From NCBI RefSeq assembly GCF_900187405.1, contig NZ_LT896716.1:3782753-3846752 (forward strand): DNA of 64,000 nucleotides, written 5' to 3'. The notes below the pieces were generated by a model, which ran no database searches, was not told where the DNA came from, and saw only the letters and a program-made list of their open reading frames with translations. Shown one piece after another: positions 1 to 7,773 of this stretch. The translations under genes and the position numbers were made by a program. Within the stretch, counting starts at the first letter, position 1. Every line of letters begins with the position of its first letter. This DNA comes from Geobacter sp. DSM 9736. GTDB taxonomy: Bacteria > Desulfobacterota > Desulfuromonadia > Geobacterales > Geobacteraceae.

Positions 1-522
1 GAACTTTTTGTGCAGGACCTCCTTCAGTTCCCTGAAGGTGAGGCCGGTAACACCGAAAACTCCCGCCTTCGGAAGGCTGATATTGCCGTCGTTATCCACC
101 ACGACGTTCCAGCTCCCTTCGATCTTCCCCCATATCTCGATCTTGATGGCGTCGCCCGGACCGATCACATAGTCCGGCCCAACGGGTACATGCTGGCCTG
201 GGGCGAAAGAAGAGGGTGCCTTGTCGAAGAGATCGTATCCGAACTGCTTCAGGGCGTCAGGCGCGGCTGACGGGGATTTCCTGTGGTCTTCGGCTGCCGG
301 TTTTTCTTCTGCTCCGGGAGCTTGAACGGCGGCTGGTTTCATCTGGGGAGAAGCCGGCTGCTGGATCGAGGAGGGCAAGCGGTCCGGCCTGTGCTGAGAC
401 GCCTCCGGCTGCTGCGCCGGTCCTCCAAACGGTAGAGGCGCTTCCTGCCCGCGGACGGGTATCGAGAAGGTTGCAAGGAGGACGAGGGATACGAGGAAAT
501 ACCACAAGCACTTCTGTTTCAT
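1..522 (-). CDS. Polysaccharide export protein, N-terminal part (cut by window edge)
   Basis: The reading frame runs open from an ATG at 522 to the window edge, giving the first 174 residues. It starts MKQKCLWYFLVSLVLLATFS, a typical signal peptide. A Pro/Gln/Ala-rich low-complexity linker follows to about residue 100. The stretch YVIGPGDAIKIEIWG (about residues 124-138) and then NISLPKAGVFGVTGLTF match the start of the Wza-type polysaccharide export domain, a periplasmic/outer-membrane channel component for capsule or exopolysaccharide; SLBB domains would be expected in the missing part. The start follows AGAGGTC (523-529 region on the minus strand). It is the last gene of the leftward secretome cluster. 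Family assignment is fairly secure; the polysaccharide exported is unknown. Confidence 0.75.
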   Translation of the reverse strand, partial: MKQKCLWYFLVSLVLLATFSIPVRGQEAPLPFGGPAQQPEASQHRPDRLPSSIQQPASPQMKPAAVQAPGAEEKPAAEDHRKSPSAAPDALKQFGYDLFDKAPSSFAPGQHVPVGPDYVIGPGDAIKIEIWGKIEGSWNVVVDNDGNISLPKAGVFGVTGLTFRELKEVLHKKF

Positions 523-728
523 GTGACCTCTTTCGACTACGATCCGTCCCCCCCCGGCTGACCGGGGCCTCCATCGGACGGACCAGCACTGCAGTCAATT
601 CATTAAATGTGAAGATAAACTATCGCCAGGTGGGTTTTAACTATACTACGCTAATTATAAAAATCTAGTATAGCGCGAAAAATTTATCCAGGGAGGGGGG
701 AAGGCTTGTAGCGGGTCAGGTTGGTGTT

Positions 729-758
729 GGGCGGCTGCCCTGATCGAAGCAGCCGCCC
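729..758 (-). terminator. Strong hairpin downstream of the truncated HAF gene
   Basis: A perfect 10-bp inverted repeat (GGGCGGCTGC / GCAGCCGCCC) with a 10-nt loop lies 15 bp after the stop of the gene at 774-1967. No clear U-tract follows, so it may be a weak terminator or an mRNA 3-prime stabiliser. The rest of 523-773 is AT-rich (about 596-680) and may hold the promoter of the polysaccharide-export gene. Confidence 0.5.
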
Positions 759-773
759 GGATGTATGTGAAGA

Positions 774-1967
774 TTAATTTACCAGCTTCCTAACGGGCAG
801 ATCCCCTGGTATGCCGAAACCAGGTACTACCGCGGCACTAGTCATATTCCGGGGCGTCCAGAGTATGGCGATCTCCCCATTGGTACCGGCTACCTGTCCG
901 GAGGCGTTTATGGCTGCTGCTGTTGTGCTCCCCCCGAAAAGGGATGGAAGATACGACATCGTTCCCTCTTTCCAGATGAAAGCACGCAAGGGCGCAGTCG
1001 TACGGGGAATGAAGAGATCGCCGACGATGGTGCCACTGTTGTTCATGTCCTCAGTTGTGCTGGCTGTATAATTGTCGAGGGTGCCGAGATAGGTCGTAAT
1101 ACCATTCTGCCATTGATATGCATATGGACCTCCCGGATCAGCGTAGTTGCCCGCGGTCTGCCCGAGTGCGTTAAATGCCGTGGGACAATTGGCGTCACCC
1201 CCTGGTCGGTCAGCAGCGTCGTAAGTGTCGATCCACAGGCCGTTTTTCAGCACGTAGCCGTGCCTCACGCGGGGGAAGGGTTGATGGCCGCATCCTGCGA
1301 CGTCTCCCTGCTCGTTGATTAAAACATCGATCCAGTATCCCCAAGCATCGGAGTTGAAGAAGTTGGGCACATAGCCCAGGTCGGTAATCCGATTGTTCTG
1401 CCAGAGGAAGATGCGGCTCCCGCCGGTGCTGGTGCTGGTGCTGATGCCTGCTATCCGGCCTGAGTTGTTGATGTCGTAGGCGCTGCTGACACTGTGTCCT
1501 GCGAGCGTGCCCAAGTCTGCCATTACTCCGTTCTTCCAGAGGAAAGCGTGTTTCACGCCGGCGGCAGTCTCACTCTCTCCGACCACTTCTCCCGAGTCGT
1601 TCAAGGCGCGGGCCGAAGCCGTGCGGCCGCCGAGTGTTCCCAGATCGGTCAATACGCCGTTGTCCCAGATATAGGAGCGCCCTTCCTGAGTACCGATTAC
1701 CTGGTCGGCGTTGTTTATCGCGACGATATCGAATATTCCCATGTCGGTCATCATGCCGTTCCTCCATAAGAATGCATGCATTTCCTCGGCTGCAGTGCCG
1801 CTCTGGCCTGCCACAGTACCGGCATCGTTCATGGCGACCGCTTCACTCCACGAGCCGCCGAGAGTGCCGAGGCCGGTAACGCTGAAGAGATCTGCGGTGT
1901 AGGCGTCCGGCGCCAACAACGAGGTAAAGAGGCATATCAATAGAGATAATCTCAACCGCTCCGCCAT
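774..1967 (-). CDS. HAF-repeat secreted protein with a frameshifted remnant of the C-terminal cassette
   Basis: A 397-residue exported protein. Start ATG 1967 is chosen because GGAGGTGGAG precedes it and a signal peptide follows (MAERLRLSLLICLFTSLLAP...A); an upstream in-frame ATG at 2102 would run into the preceding gene. The body is made of HAF extracellular repeats (units such as TDLGTLGGRTASARALNDSG and HAFLWKNGVMADLG), probably beta-propeller-like; no catalytic function is known. It is homologous to the two larger proteins upstream but lacks their Ig-like and LamG/DUF1349-like domains. After the HAF region it jumps to GFGIPGDLPVRKLVN, the tail of the five-repeat cassette, with most of the cassette deleted and the last residues frameshifted. 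A (GGTGCT)n tract near 1425-1445 encodes an STSTST run. Confidence 0.8.
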   Translation of the reverse strand: MAERLRLSLLICLFTSLLAPDAYTADLFSVTGLGTLGGSWSEAVAMNDAGTVAGQSGTAAEEMHAFLWRNGMMTDMGIFDIVAINNADQVIGTQEGRSYIWDNGVLTDLGTLGGRTASARALNDSGEVVGESETAAGVKHAFLWKNGVMADLGTLAGHSVSSAYDINNSGRIAGISTSTSTGGSRIFLWQNNRITDLGYVPNFFNSDAWGYWIDVLINEQGDVAGCGHQPFPRVRHGYVLKNGLWIDTYDAADRPGGDANCPTAFNALGQTAGNYADPGGPYAYQWQNGITTYLGTLDNYTASTTEDMNNSGTIVGDLFIPRTTAPLRAFIWKEGTMSYLPSLFGGSTTAAAINASGQVAGTNGEIAILWTPRNMTSAAVVPGFGIPGDLPVRKLVN

Positions 1968-2031
1968 TGGCTCCACCTCCACGGAAGTTTTGACTCCCAT
2001 CACCGCATCAGGTCTTAGTAAGTATATCCAA

Positions 2032-4818
2032 TTACCAGTCTCCCGTAACCGGCACATCGCCCGGAATTCCGAATCCGGATACAACCGCGTCCACGCCGTC
2101 ATCCCATGCTCCGTTACCGTTTGTATCCAGGAACCATGTATTGCCGCGGATAACGCCGATCTTGGTGGCTCCGCTGCCGTTCCAGTCGCCGGTCACCGGC
2201 ACGTCGTCCGGGTTCCCGAAGGTGTAGGCTGCATCGATGCCGTCGTCCCAGGTGCCGTTTCTGTTCATGTCCAGATACCACGTGTTCCCCCGCACTACGC
2301 CGATCCTGGTTATGCCGCTCCCGGTCCAGTCGCCGGTTATCGGTTTGTCGCCTGGAATGCCGAAGGAATATGAGGCGTCTCCTTCATCCCATCCCCCATT
2401 GCCGTTCATGTCCAGATGCCACGCGCCGTTCCTGAAGACGCCGATCTTTGTGGCCGATCCGCCGTTCCATTTTCCGGTGACGGGGATGTCGGTGGGGATA
2501 CCGAAGGAGTAGGCGGCATCGATGCCGTCGTCCCATGCGCCGTTGCCGTTGATGTCCAGGTACCACGCGCCGCTGCGGAAGACGCCGATTTGGGTGCCGG
2601 CGCCGGTCCAGCTTCCTACGACGGGGATGTCGCCCGGGATCCCGAACGAGGCGGTTGCGTCGGCTTCAGATTCCCACGCTCCACTGCCGTTTTTGTCGAG
2701 GAACCACTGGCCCTCTCTGAAAACGCCCACTTGTGCAGCTTGCTGGGGCCGCTGCGGTGTCCACAGCACTGCCCTCTCTCCGTCGGTGCCCGCTATCTGC
2801 CCGGAAGCGTTGATGTCTACTGCCTGACAATACCCCCCGAAAAGTGAGGGCAGATAAGAGATGGCGCCCTCTTTCCAGATGAATGCACGAGACTCTGGAA
2901 CAATCCAAAGTTGTTGCTGAACCGACGTGGGGTCAACATGCCCACCGTAGCCCAACCACAATGCTCCGATGATTTCTCCGGCATTGTTCATACCCGTAAC
3001 CGCGCCCACTGTATTGGGGGCGATGGTGCCGAGATAAGTCGTCGTTCCGTTATCCCACAGGAAGGGATACGTATTCGTATTATCAGTGTAGTTGCCTCCT
3101 ACCTGCCCCAGATTATTGAAAGCTGTGAGGCAATTACCCCTTCCATATATTGTGTTCGAGTGGGTGTTGACCCACTGACCGTCTTTCAGGACATAAGTAT
3201 GCTTCTCATACGCCCCGTAGGGCAATTCGCCGCATGCGGCGATATCCCCGTTCTCGTTTATGAATGCGCTGGTCCACCTGCCCCCCACCGGCGAAGAAAT
3301 GTCGGGCACTTTCCCCAGGTCTGACATAATGTCATTCGTCCAAAGGAATATGCGGCGCGAATTGGATATACCTATGATCTGACCCGAGTTATTGATGCCG
3401 TAAGCTCCGCTGACTGTATCTCCATCGAGTGCCCCAAGGTCAGTCATGACCCCTTTGGACCAGAGAAAGGCATGTATGAGGCCCGTCTCCGTGTCACTCT
3501 CGCCGACCACCGCACCGGAATCGTTGATGGCACGAGCGGTGGCTGTTAGCCCGCCCAGTGTGCCGAGATCGGTCAGCGTCCCCTTTTCCCAAAAGTAGGA
3601 GCGGCCCCCCCTTGTTCCGATGACCTGTCCGACCTCGTTGACCGCCACTACGTCGAAGGCCCCCATGTCGGTCATGACGCCATTTTTCCAGAAGAAGGCG
3701 TGATTCTCATTTGTGGCTGTTTTGCTCTGGCCAACTACAACTCCATTATCGTTGTTGGCAACCGCCAAACTCGTGTCCCCACCGAGGGTCCCAAGTTCTG
3801 TGACGGAATAGGCGAGACTTACATGGTCGAAGAGGGCCGTGGAGAGGGCGGCATCATCGTGGCTGGTCACCGCGAGTCCTATGTAGACGGTGCTCGCCAT
3901 GGCAAGGGTGTCGCTTCCCACCAGGACCCAGTTGACCCCGTCTGCCGAAGCATAGCCGCTGATGCTGTTTCCGCTTCGTACGAGCCTTACCCAGTGGGGC
4001 GCCTCGACGTACGGTCCGGAAGTGTAGATAGAGGGGGCGCCGGCGGCAAGGCGCCGCTGAAAGATCGCTGTCGAATAACCGGGCTTGATCTCCATCATTG
4101 CATTGGCTGAATCGGCCGCCAGGGTCTCGCGTATCATGACACCTGCCTTGGCGTACTCGTGTGTCGTATTCTGTAGCGATGCCACACGCGCGGTGATCTG
4201 GCCATCTCCCGTGAGCGTCTGGTAGACGTAACGGAATTCATCCGCGGTTTCCCAGATATCGGCACCCGATCCTTTTATGGTATAGGTGCCTCCGGCGAAA
4301 GCGGCGCTCCCCGGCATGCCGACGGAGCCGATGTCGCCTGATTGCCACGGGGGAGGCAGCAAGTTGAAGGTGATGGGGCTGGAGGTGGCGGCCCTGCCGG
4401 CCGAGTCGGTGGCTCTGGCGGTGAGCGTGTAGCTTCCTTCGGTAATGTATGGTTGGAAGGTATAGGTGAGGGTGCTGGATGTGCTGGTGGTGAGGAGCGT
4501 AGTGCCGTGGTACAGCTCCACCCTGGTAATGGCGGTTCCCGGTTCCGTTGTTGCGGTTGCTGTGACTATCGGAGCGGCGGGAGCGGTGAAAGTCGCGCCA
4601 TCGATGGGCCTGGTGATGGTTACCATTAGAGGCCCTGAGGGTTCTGCATGGACGGCAGGAGTGCCGAGGAGCAGGTTCAGTAGCAGCAGGATCACCAGCA
4701 CGGTTACGTGTCGGAGCCTCGACTTGCCGACTCCTGACCCGGACCAGGGGAAGGGCCCTCTGCCGTGAGGATGTTTCTTTACCTTCGGTTCACCACATGT
4801 TCCAGCAACTGGGTTCAT
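2032..4818 (-). CDS. Secreted HAF-repeat protein with Ig-like, DUF1349-like and five-repeat C-terminal cassette (copy 1)
   Basis: A 928-residue exported protein. Start 4818 follows AGGAGGTGGAGAG; the in-frame ATG 33 bp upstream has a poor ribosome site. A long basic N-region and hydrophobic core end at VHA/EP, a signal-peptidase-I-like site near residue 58. Next come a bacterial Ig-like domain (about 60-145), a concanavalin/DUF1349-like beta-sandwich (about 150-330, containing YAKAGVMIRETLAADSANAM), HAF repeats (about 335-680) and five ~47-residue repeats (about 690-928) ending PVTGDW at the stop. The repeats carry D-x-N-x-N-G-x-W-D loops that resemble calcium loops. It is nearly identical to the next gene upstream, so recently duplicated. 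It is probably a surface or matrix protein; function unknown. Confidence 0.85.
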   Translation of the reverse strand: MNPVAGTCGEPKVKKHPHGRGPFPWSGSGVGKSRLRHVTVLVILLLLNLLLGTPAVHAEPSGPLMVTITRPIDGATFTAPAAPIVTATATTEPGTAITRVELYHGTTLLTTSTSSTLTYTFQPYITEGSYTLTARATDSAGRAATSSPITFNLLPPPWQSGDIGSVGMPGSAAFAGGTYTIKGSGADIWETADEFRYVYQTLTGDGQITARVASLQNTTHEYAKAGVMIRETLAADSANAMMEIKPGYSTAIFQRRLAAGAPSIYTSGPYVEAPHWVRLVRSGNSISGYASADGVNWVLVGSDTLAMASTVYIGLAVTSHDDAALSTALFDHVSLAYSVTELGTLGGDTSLAVANNDNGVVVGQSKTATNENHAFFWKNGVMTDMGAFDVVAVNEVGQVIGTRGGRSYFWEKGTLTDLGTLGGLTATARAINDSGAVVGESDTETGLIHAFLWSKGVMTDLGALDGDTVSGAYGINNSGQIIGISNSRRIFLWTNDIMSDLGKVPDISSPVGGRWTSAFINENGDIAACGELPYGAYEKHTYVLKDGQWVNTHSNTIYGRGNCLTAFNNLGQVGGNYTDNTNTYPFLWDNGTTTYLGTIAPNTVGAVTGMNNAGEIIGALWLGYGGHVDPTSVQQQLWIVPESRAFIWKEGAISYLPSLFGGYCQAVDINASGQIAGTDGERAVLWTPQRPQQAAQVGVFREGQWFLDKNGSGAWESEADATASFGIPGDIPVVGSWTGAGTQIGVFRSGAWYLDINGNGAWDDGIDAAYSFGIPTDIPVTGKWNGGSATKIGVFRNGAWHLDMNGNGGWDEGDASYSFGIPGDKPITGDWTGSGITRIGVVRGNTWYLDMNRNGTWDDGIDAAYTFGNPDDVPVTGDWNGSGATKIGVIRGNTWFLDTNGNGAWDDGVDAVVSGFGIPGDVPVTGDW

Positions 4819-4896
4819 CTCTCCACCTCCTGAAGGTTTTGACGTGCCCATCCTGTTTCACATCATGGTGCGCTCTCTTCTTTTAATCAGGCTGCC

Positions 4897-7695
4897 TCAC
4901 CACGCTCCTGTCACCGGTACATCACCGTGAATGCCGAAGCCGGTGACAACCGCATCCGCCCCTTCATCCCAGAAGCCATTCCCGTTCATGTCGAGGAACC
5001 AGGTGCCGCCGCGGATAACGCCGATCTTGGTGGTTCCGCCGCCGTTCCAGTCGCCGGTCACCGGCACGTCATCCGGGTTGCCGAAGGAGTAGGCTGCATC
5101 GATGCCGTCGTCCCAGGTGCCGTTTCCATTCATGTCCAGATACCACGTGTTCCCCCGCACTACGCCGATCCTGGTTGTGCCGGTCCCGGTCCAGTCGCCG
5201 GTTATCGGTTTGTCGCCTGGAATGCCGAAGGAATATGAGGCGTCTCCTTCATCCCATCCCCCATTGCCGTTCATGTCCAGATGCCACGCGCCGTTCCTGA
5301 AGACGCCGATCTTTGTGGCCGATCCGCCGTTCCATTTTCCGGTGACGGGGATGTCGGTGGGGATACCGAAGGAGTAGGCGGCATCGATGCCGTCGTCCCA
5401 TGCGCCGTTGCCGTTGATGTCCAGGTACCACGCGCCGCTGCGGAAGACGCCGATTTGGGTGCTAGCGCCGGTCCAGTTACCGGTGACGGGAATGTCGGAG
5501 GGGTTTCCGAACGAGGCGGTGGCATCGGATTCGGATTCCCACGTTCCACTGCGGTTCTTGTCGAGGAACCACTCGCCCTCCCTGAAAACGCCCACGTGGG
5601 CAGCTTGCTGGGGCCGCTGCGGTGTCCACAGCACTGCCCTCTCTCCGTCGGTTCCCGCTATCTGTCCGGAAGCGTTGATGTCTATTGCATGATAATACCC
5701 CCCGAAAAGTGAGGGCAGATAAGAGATGGCGCCCTCTTTCCAGATGAATGCCCGAGACGTTAGAGAAATCCAAGGTTGTTGCCGAATCGACGTGGGGTCA
5801 ACATGTCCACCGTAGCCCAACGACAATGCTCCGATAATTTCTCCGGCATTGTTCATACCCGTAACCGCGCCCACCGTATTGGGGGCGATGGTGCCCAGAT
5901 AGGTCGTCGTTCCGTTGTCCCACAGGAAGGGATAGGTATTCGTAACATCAGTGTAGTTGCCTCCTACCTGCCCCAGATTATTGAAGGCTGTGAGGCAATT
6001 ACCCCTTCCACTTATTGTATCGCTATGGGTGTCGACCCACTGCCCCCCCCTCAGGACATAAGTACGCTCATGGTAAGGAAACGGCCATTTGCCGCACCCG
6101 GCGACATCCCCTCTCTCATTTATGAACACGCTGGTCCAATAGGGGTAAGGTAATGATTGGTGTGGAACGCGTCCCAAATCGGTCATCAAACCGTTAGCCC
6201 AGAGAAAAGAGCGATGTCCGTAGAGTGTATTGCTGTACGTTGTTGATGTACCTACGACCTGACCGGAATTGTTTATGTCGTAAGCTCCGCTGGCTGTATC
6301 TCCATCGAGTGTCTCAAGGTCAGTCATGACCCCTTTCGTCCAGAGAAAGGCATGTATCAGGCCCGTCTCCGTTTCACTCTCACCGACCACCGCCCCGGAG
6401 TCGTTGATGGCACGAGCGGTAGCCGTGGGACCGCCCAGGGTGCCGAGATCGGACAGCGCCCCCTTTTCCCAGAAGTAGGAGCGGCCCCCCCTTGTTCCGA
6501 TCACCTGCCCCGCCTCGTTGACCGCCACCACGTCGAAGGCCCCCATGTCGGTCATGACTCCGTCCTTCCAGAAGAAGGCATGATTCTCACCCGTGGCTGT
6601 GTCGCTCTGCCCTACCACGATCCCTGCGTCGTTGAGGGCGACGGCTGAACTCTTGTTGCCGCCGAGGGTGCCCAGTTCGGTGACGGCATAGGCGAGACTT
6701 ACGTGGTCGAAGAGTGCCGTGGAGAGGGCGGTGTTGTCGTGGCTGGTCACCGCAAGGCCGATGTAGACGGTGCTCGCCATGGTAAGGGTGTCGCTTCCCA
6801 CCAGGACCCAGTTGACCCCGTCTGCCGATGCATAGCCGCTGATGGTGTTTCCGCTTCGTACGAGCCTGACCCAGTGGGGCGCCTCGACGTATGGTCCGGA
6901 GGTGTAGATAGAGGGGGCGCCGGCGGCAAGCCGCCGCTGAAAGATCGCTGTCGAATAACCTGGCTTGATCTCCATCATAGCGTTGGCTGAATCGGCCGCC
7001 AGGGTCTCGCGTATCATGACCCCAGCCTTGGCGTACTCATGTGTCGTATTCTGCAGCGATGCCACTCGTGCGGTAATCTGGCCGTCTCCCGTGAGCGTCT
7101 GGTAGACGTAGCGAAATTCATCGGCGGTTCCCCAGATATCCGCTCCCGACCCTTTGACGGTATGGGTGCCGCCGGCGAAAGCGGCGCTCCCCGGCATGCC
7201 GACGGAGCCGATGTCGCCCGACTGCCACGGGGGAGGCAGGATGTTAAAGGTGACGGGACTGGAGGTAGCGACCCTTCCGGCCGAATCGGTGGCTTTGGCC
7301 GTGAGGGTGTAGCTTTCACTGATGTATGGCTCAAAGGTATAATTAAGTGTGCTGGATGTGCTGATGGTGACGAGCTTCGTGCCGTGGTAAAGCTCCACCC
7401 TGGTTATGGCGGTTCCCGGTTCCGTTGTTGCGGTTGCGGTGACTATCGGAGCGGCGGGAGCGGTGAAAGTCGCGCCATCGATGGGCCTGGTGATGGTTAC
7501 CGTTAGAGGCCCTGATGGTTCTGCATGGACGGGAGGAGTGCCGAGGAGCAGGTTCAGTAGCAGCAGGATCACCAGCACGGTCACGTGGCGGAGCCACGAC
7601 TTGCCGACTCCTGACCCCGACCAGGGGAAGGGCCCTCTGCCGTGAGGATGCTTCTTTACCTTCGGTTCACCACATGTTCCAGCAACTGGGTTCAT
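4897..7695 (-). CDS. Secreted HAF-repeat protein with Ig-like, DUF1349-like and five-repeat C-terminal cassette (copy 2)
   Basis: A 932-residue paralogue of the gene at 2032-4818 with the same architecture: signal peptide, Ig-like domain opening LTVTITRPIDGATFTAPAAP, DUF1349/LamG-like sandwich, HAF repeats and five C-terminal repeats ending GFGIHGDVPVTGAW. Start 7695 is set by AGGAGGTGGAGAG. The last ~260 bp (about 4897-5160) is almost base-for-base identical to the end of the neighbouring protease gene (7774-8040), so cassettes recombine between unrelated genes. The HAF region differs from copy 1 mainly between residues about 500 and 600. No enzymatic motif is visible; a structural or ligand-binding surface role is inferred. 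Confidence 0.85.
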   Translation of the reverse strand: MNPVAGTCGEPKVKKHPHGRGPFPWSGSGVGKSWLRHVTVLVILLLLNLLLGTPPVHAEPSGPLTVTITRPIDGATFTAPAAPIVTATATTEPGTAITRVELYHGTKLVTISTSSTLNYTFEPYISESYTLTAKATDSAGRVATSSPVTFNILPPPWQSGDIGSVGMPGSAAFAGGTHTVKGSGADIWGTADEFRYVYQTLTGDGQITARVASLQNTTHEYAKAGVMIRETLAADSANAMMEIKPGYSTAIFQRRLAAGAPSIYTSGPYVEAPHWVRLVRSGNTISGYASADGVNWVLVGSDTLTMASTVYIGLAVTSHDNTALSTALFDHVSLAYAVTELGTLGGNKSSAVALNDAGIVVGQSDTATGENHAFFWKDGVMTDMGAFDVVAVNEAGQVIGTRGGRSYFWEKGALSDLGTLGGPTATARAINDSGAVVGESETETGLIHAFLWTKGVMTDLETLDGDTASGAYDINNSGQVVGTSTTYSNTLYGHRSFLWANGLMTDLGRVPHQSLPYPYWTSVFINERGDVAGCGKWPFPYHERTYVLRGGQWVDTHSDTISGRGNCLTAFNNLGQVGGNYTDVTNTYPFLWDNGTTTYLGTIAPNTVGAVTGMNNAGEIIGALSLGYGGHVDPTSIRQQPWISLTSRAFIWKEGAISYLPSLFGGYYHAIDINASGQIAGTDGERAVLWTPQRPQQAAHVGVFREGEWFLDKNRSGTWESESDATASFGNPSDIPVTGNWTGASTQIGVFRSGAWYLDINGNGAWDDGIDAAYSFGIPTDIPVTGKWNGGSATKIGVFRNGAWHLDMNGNGGWDEGDASYSFGIPGDKPITGDWTGTGTTRIGVVRGNTWYLDMNGNGTWDDGIDAAYSFGNPDDVPVTGDWNGGGTTKIGVIRGGTWFLDMNGNGFWDEGADAVVTGFGIHGDVPVTGAW

Positions 7696-7773
7696 CTCTC
7701 CACCTCCTGAAGGTTTTGACGTGCCCATCCTGTTTCACATCATGGTGCGCTCTCTTCTTTTAATCAGGCTGCC

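Larger units (their letters stand above)
2032..7773 (-). repeat. Tandem duplication of a ~2.87-kb gene unit
   Basis: The unit 4897-7773 is repeated as 2032-4896 with an offset of about 2,865-2,877 bp, differing by a few short indels (928 versus 932 residues). The 5-prime flank of both genes (4819-4896 and 7696-7773) looks identical, including the stop-side sequence of the preceding gene. The central part (roughly 2900-3420 versus 5770-6300) has diverged more than either end. The gene at 774-1967 is a third, older and shortened member. The pattern suggests unequal crossing-over between five-repeat cassettes followed by gene conversion. Confidence 0.85.

Noticed and set aside
2032-2760. Periodic ~141-bp DNA repeats that could suggest a tandem array or CRISPR
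   Set aside because: The period equals 47 codons, the units diverge in the way coding repeats do, and there are no constant repeats with unique spacers.
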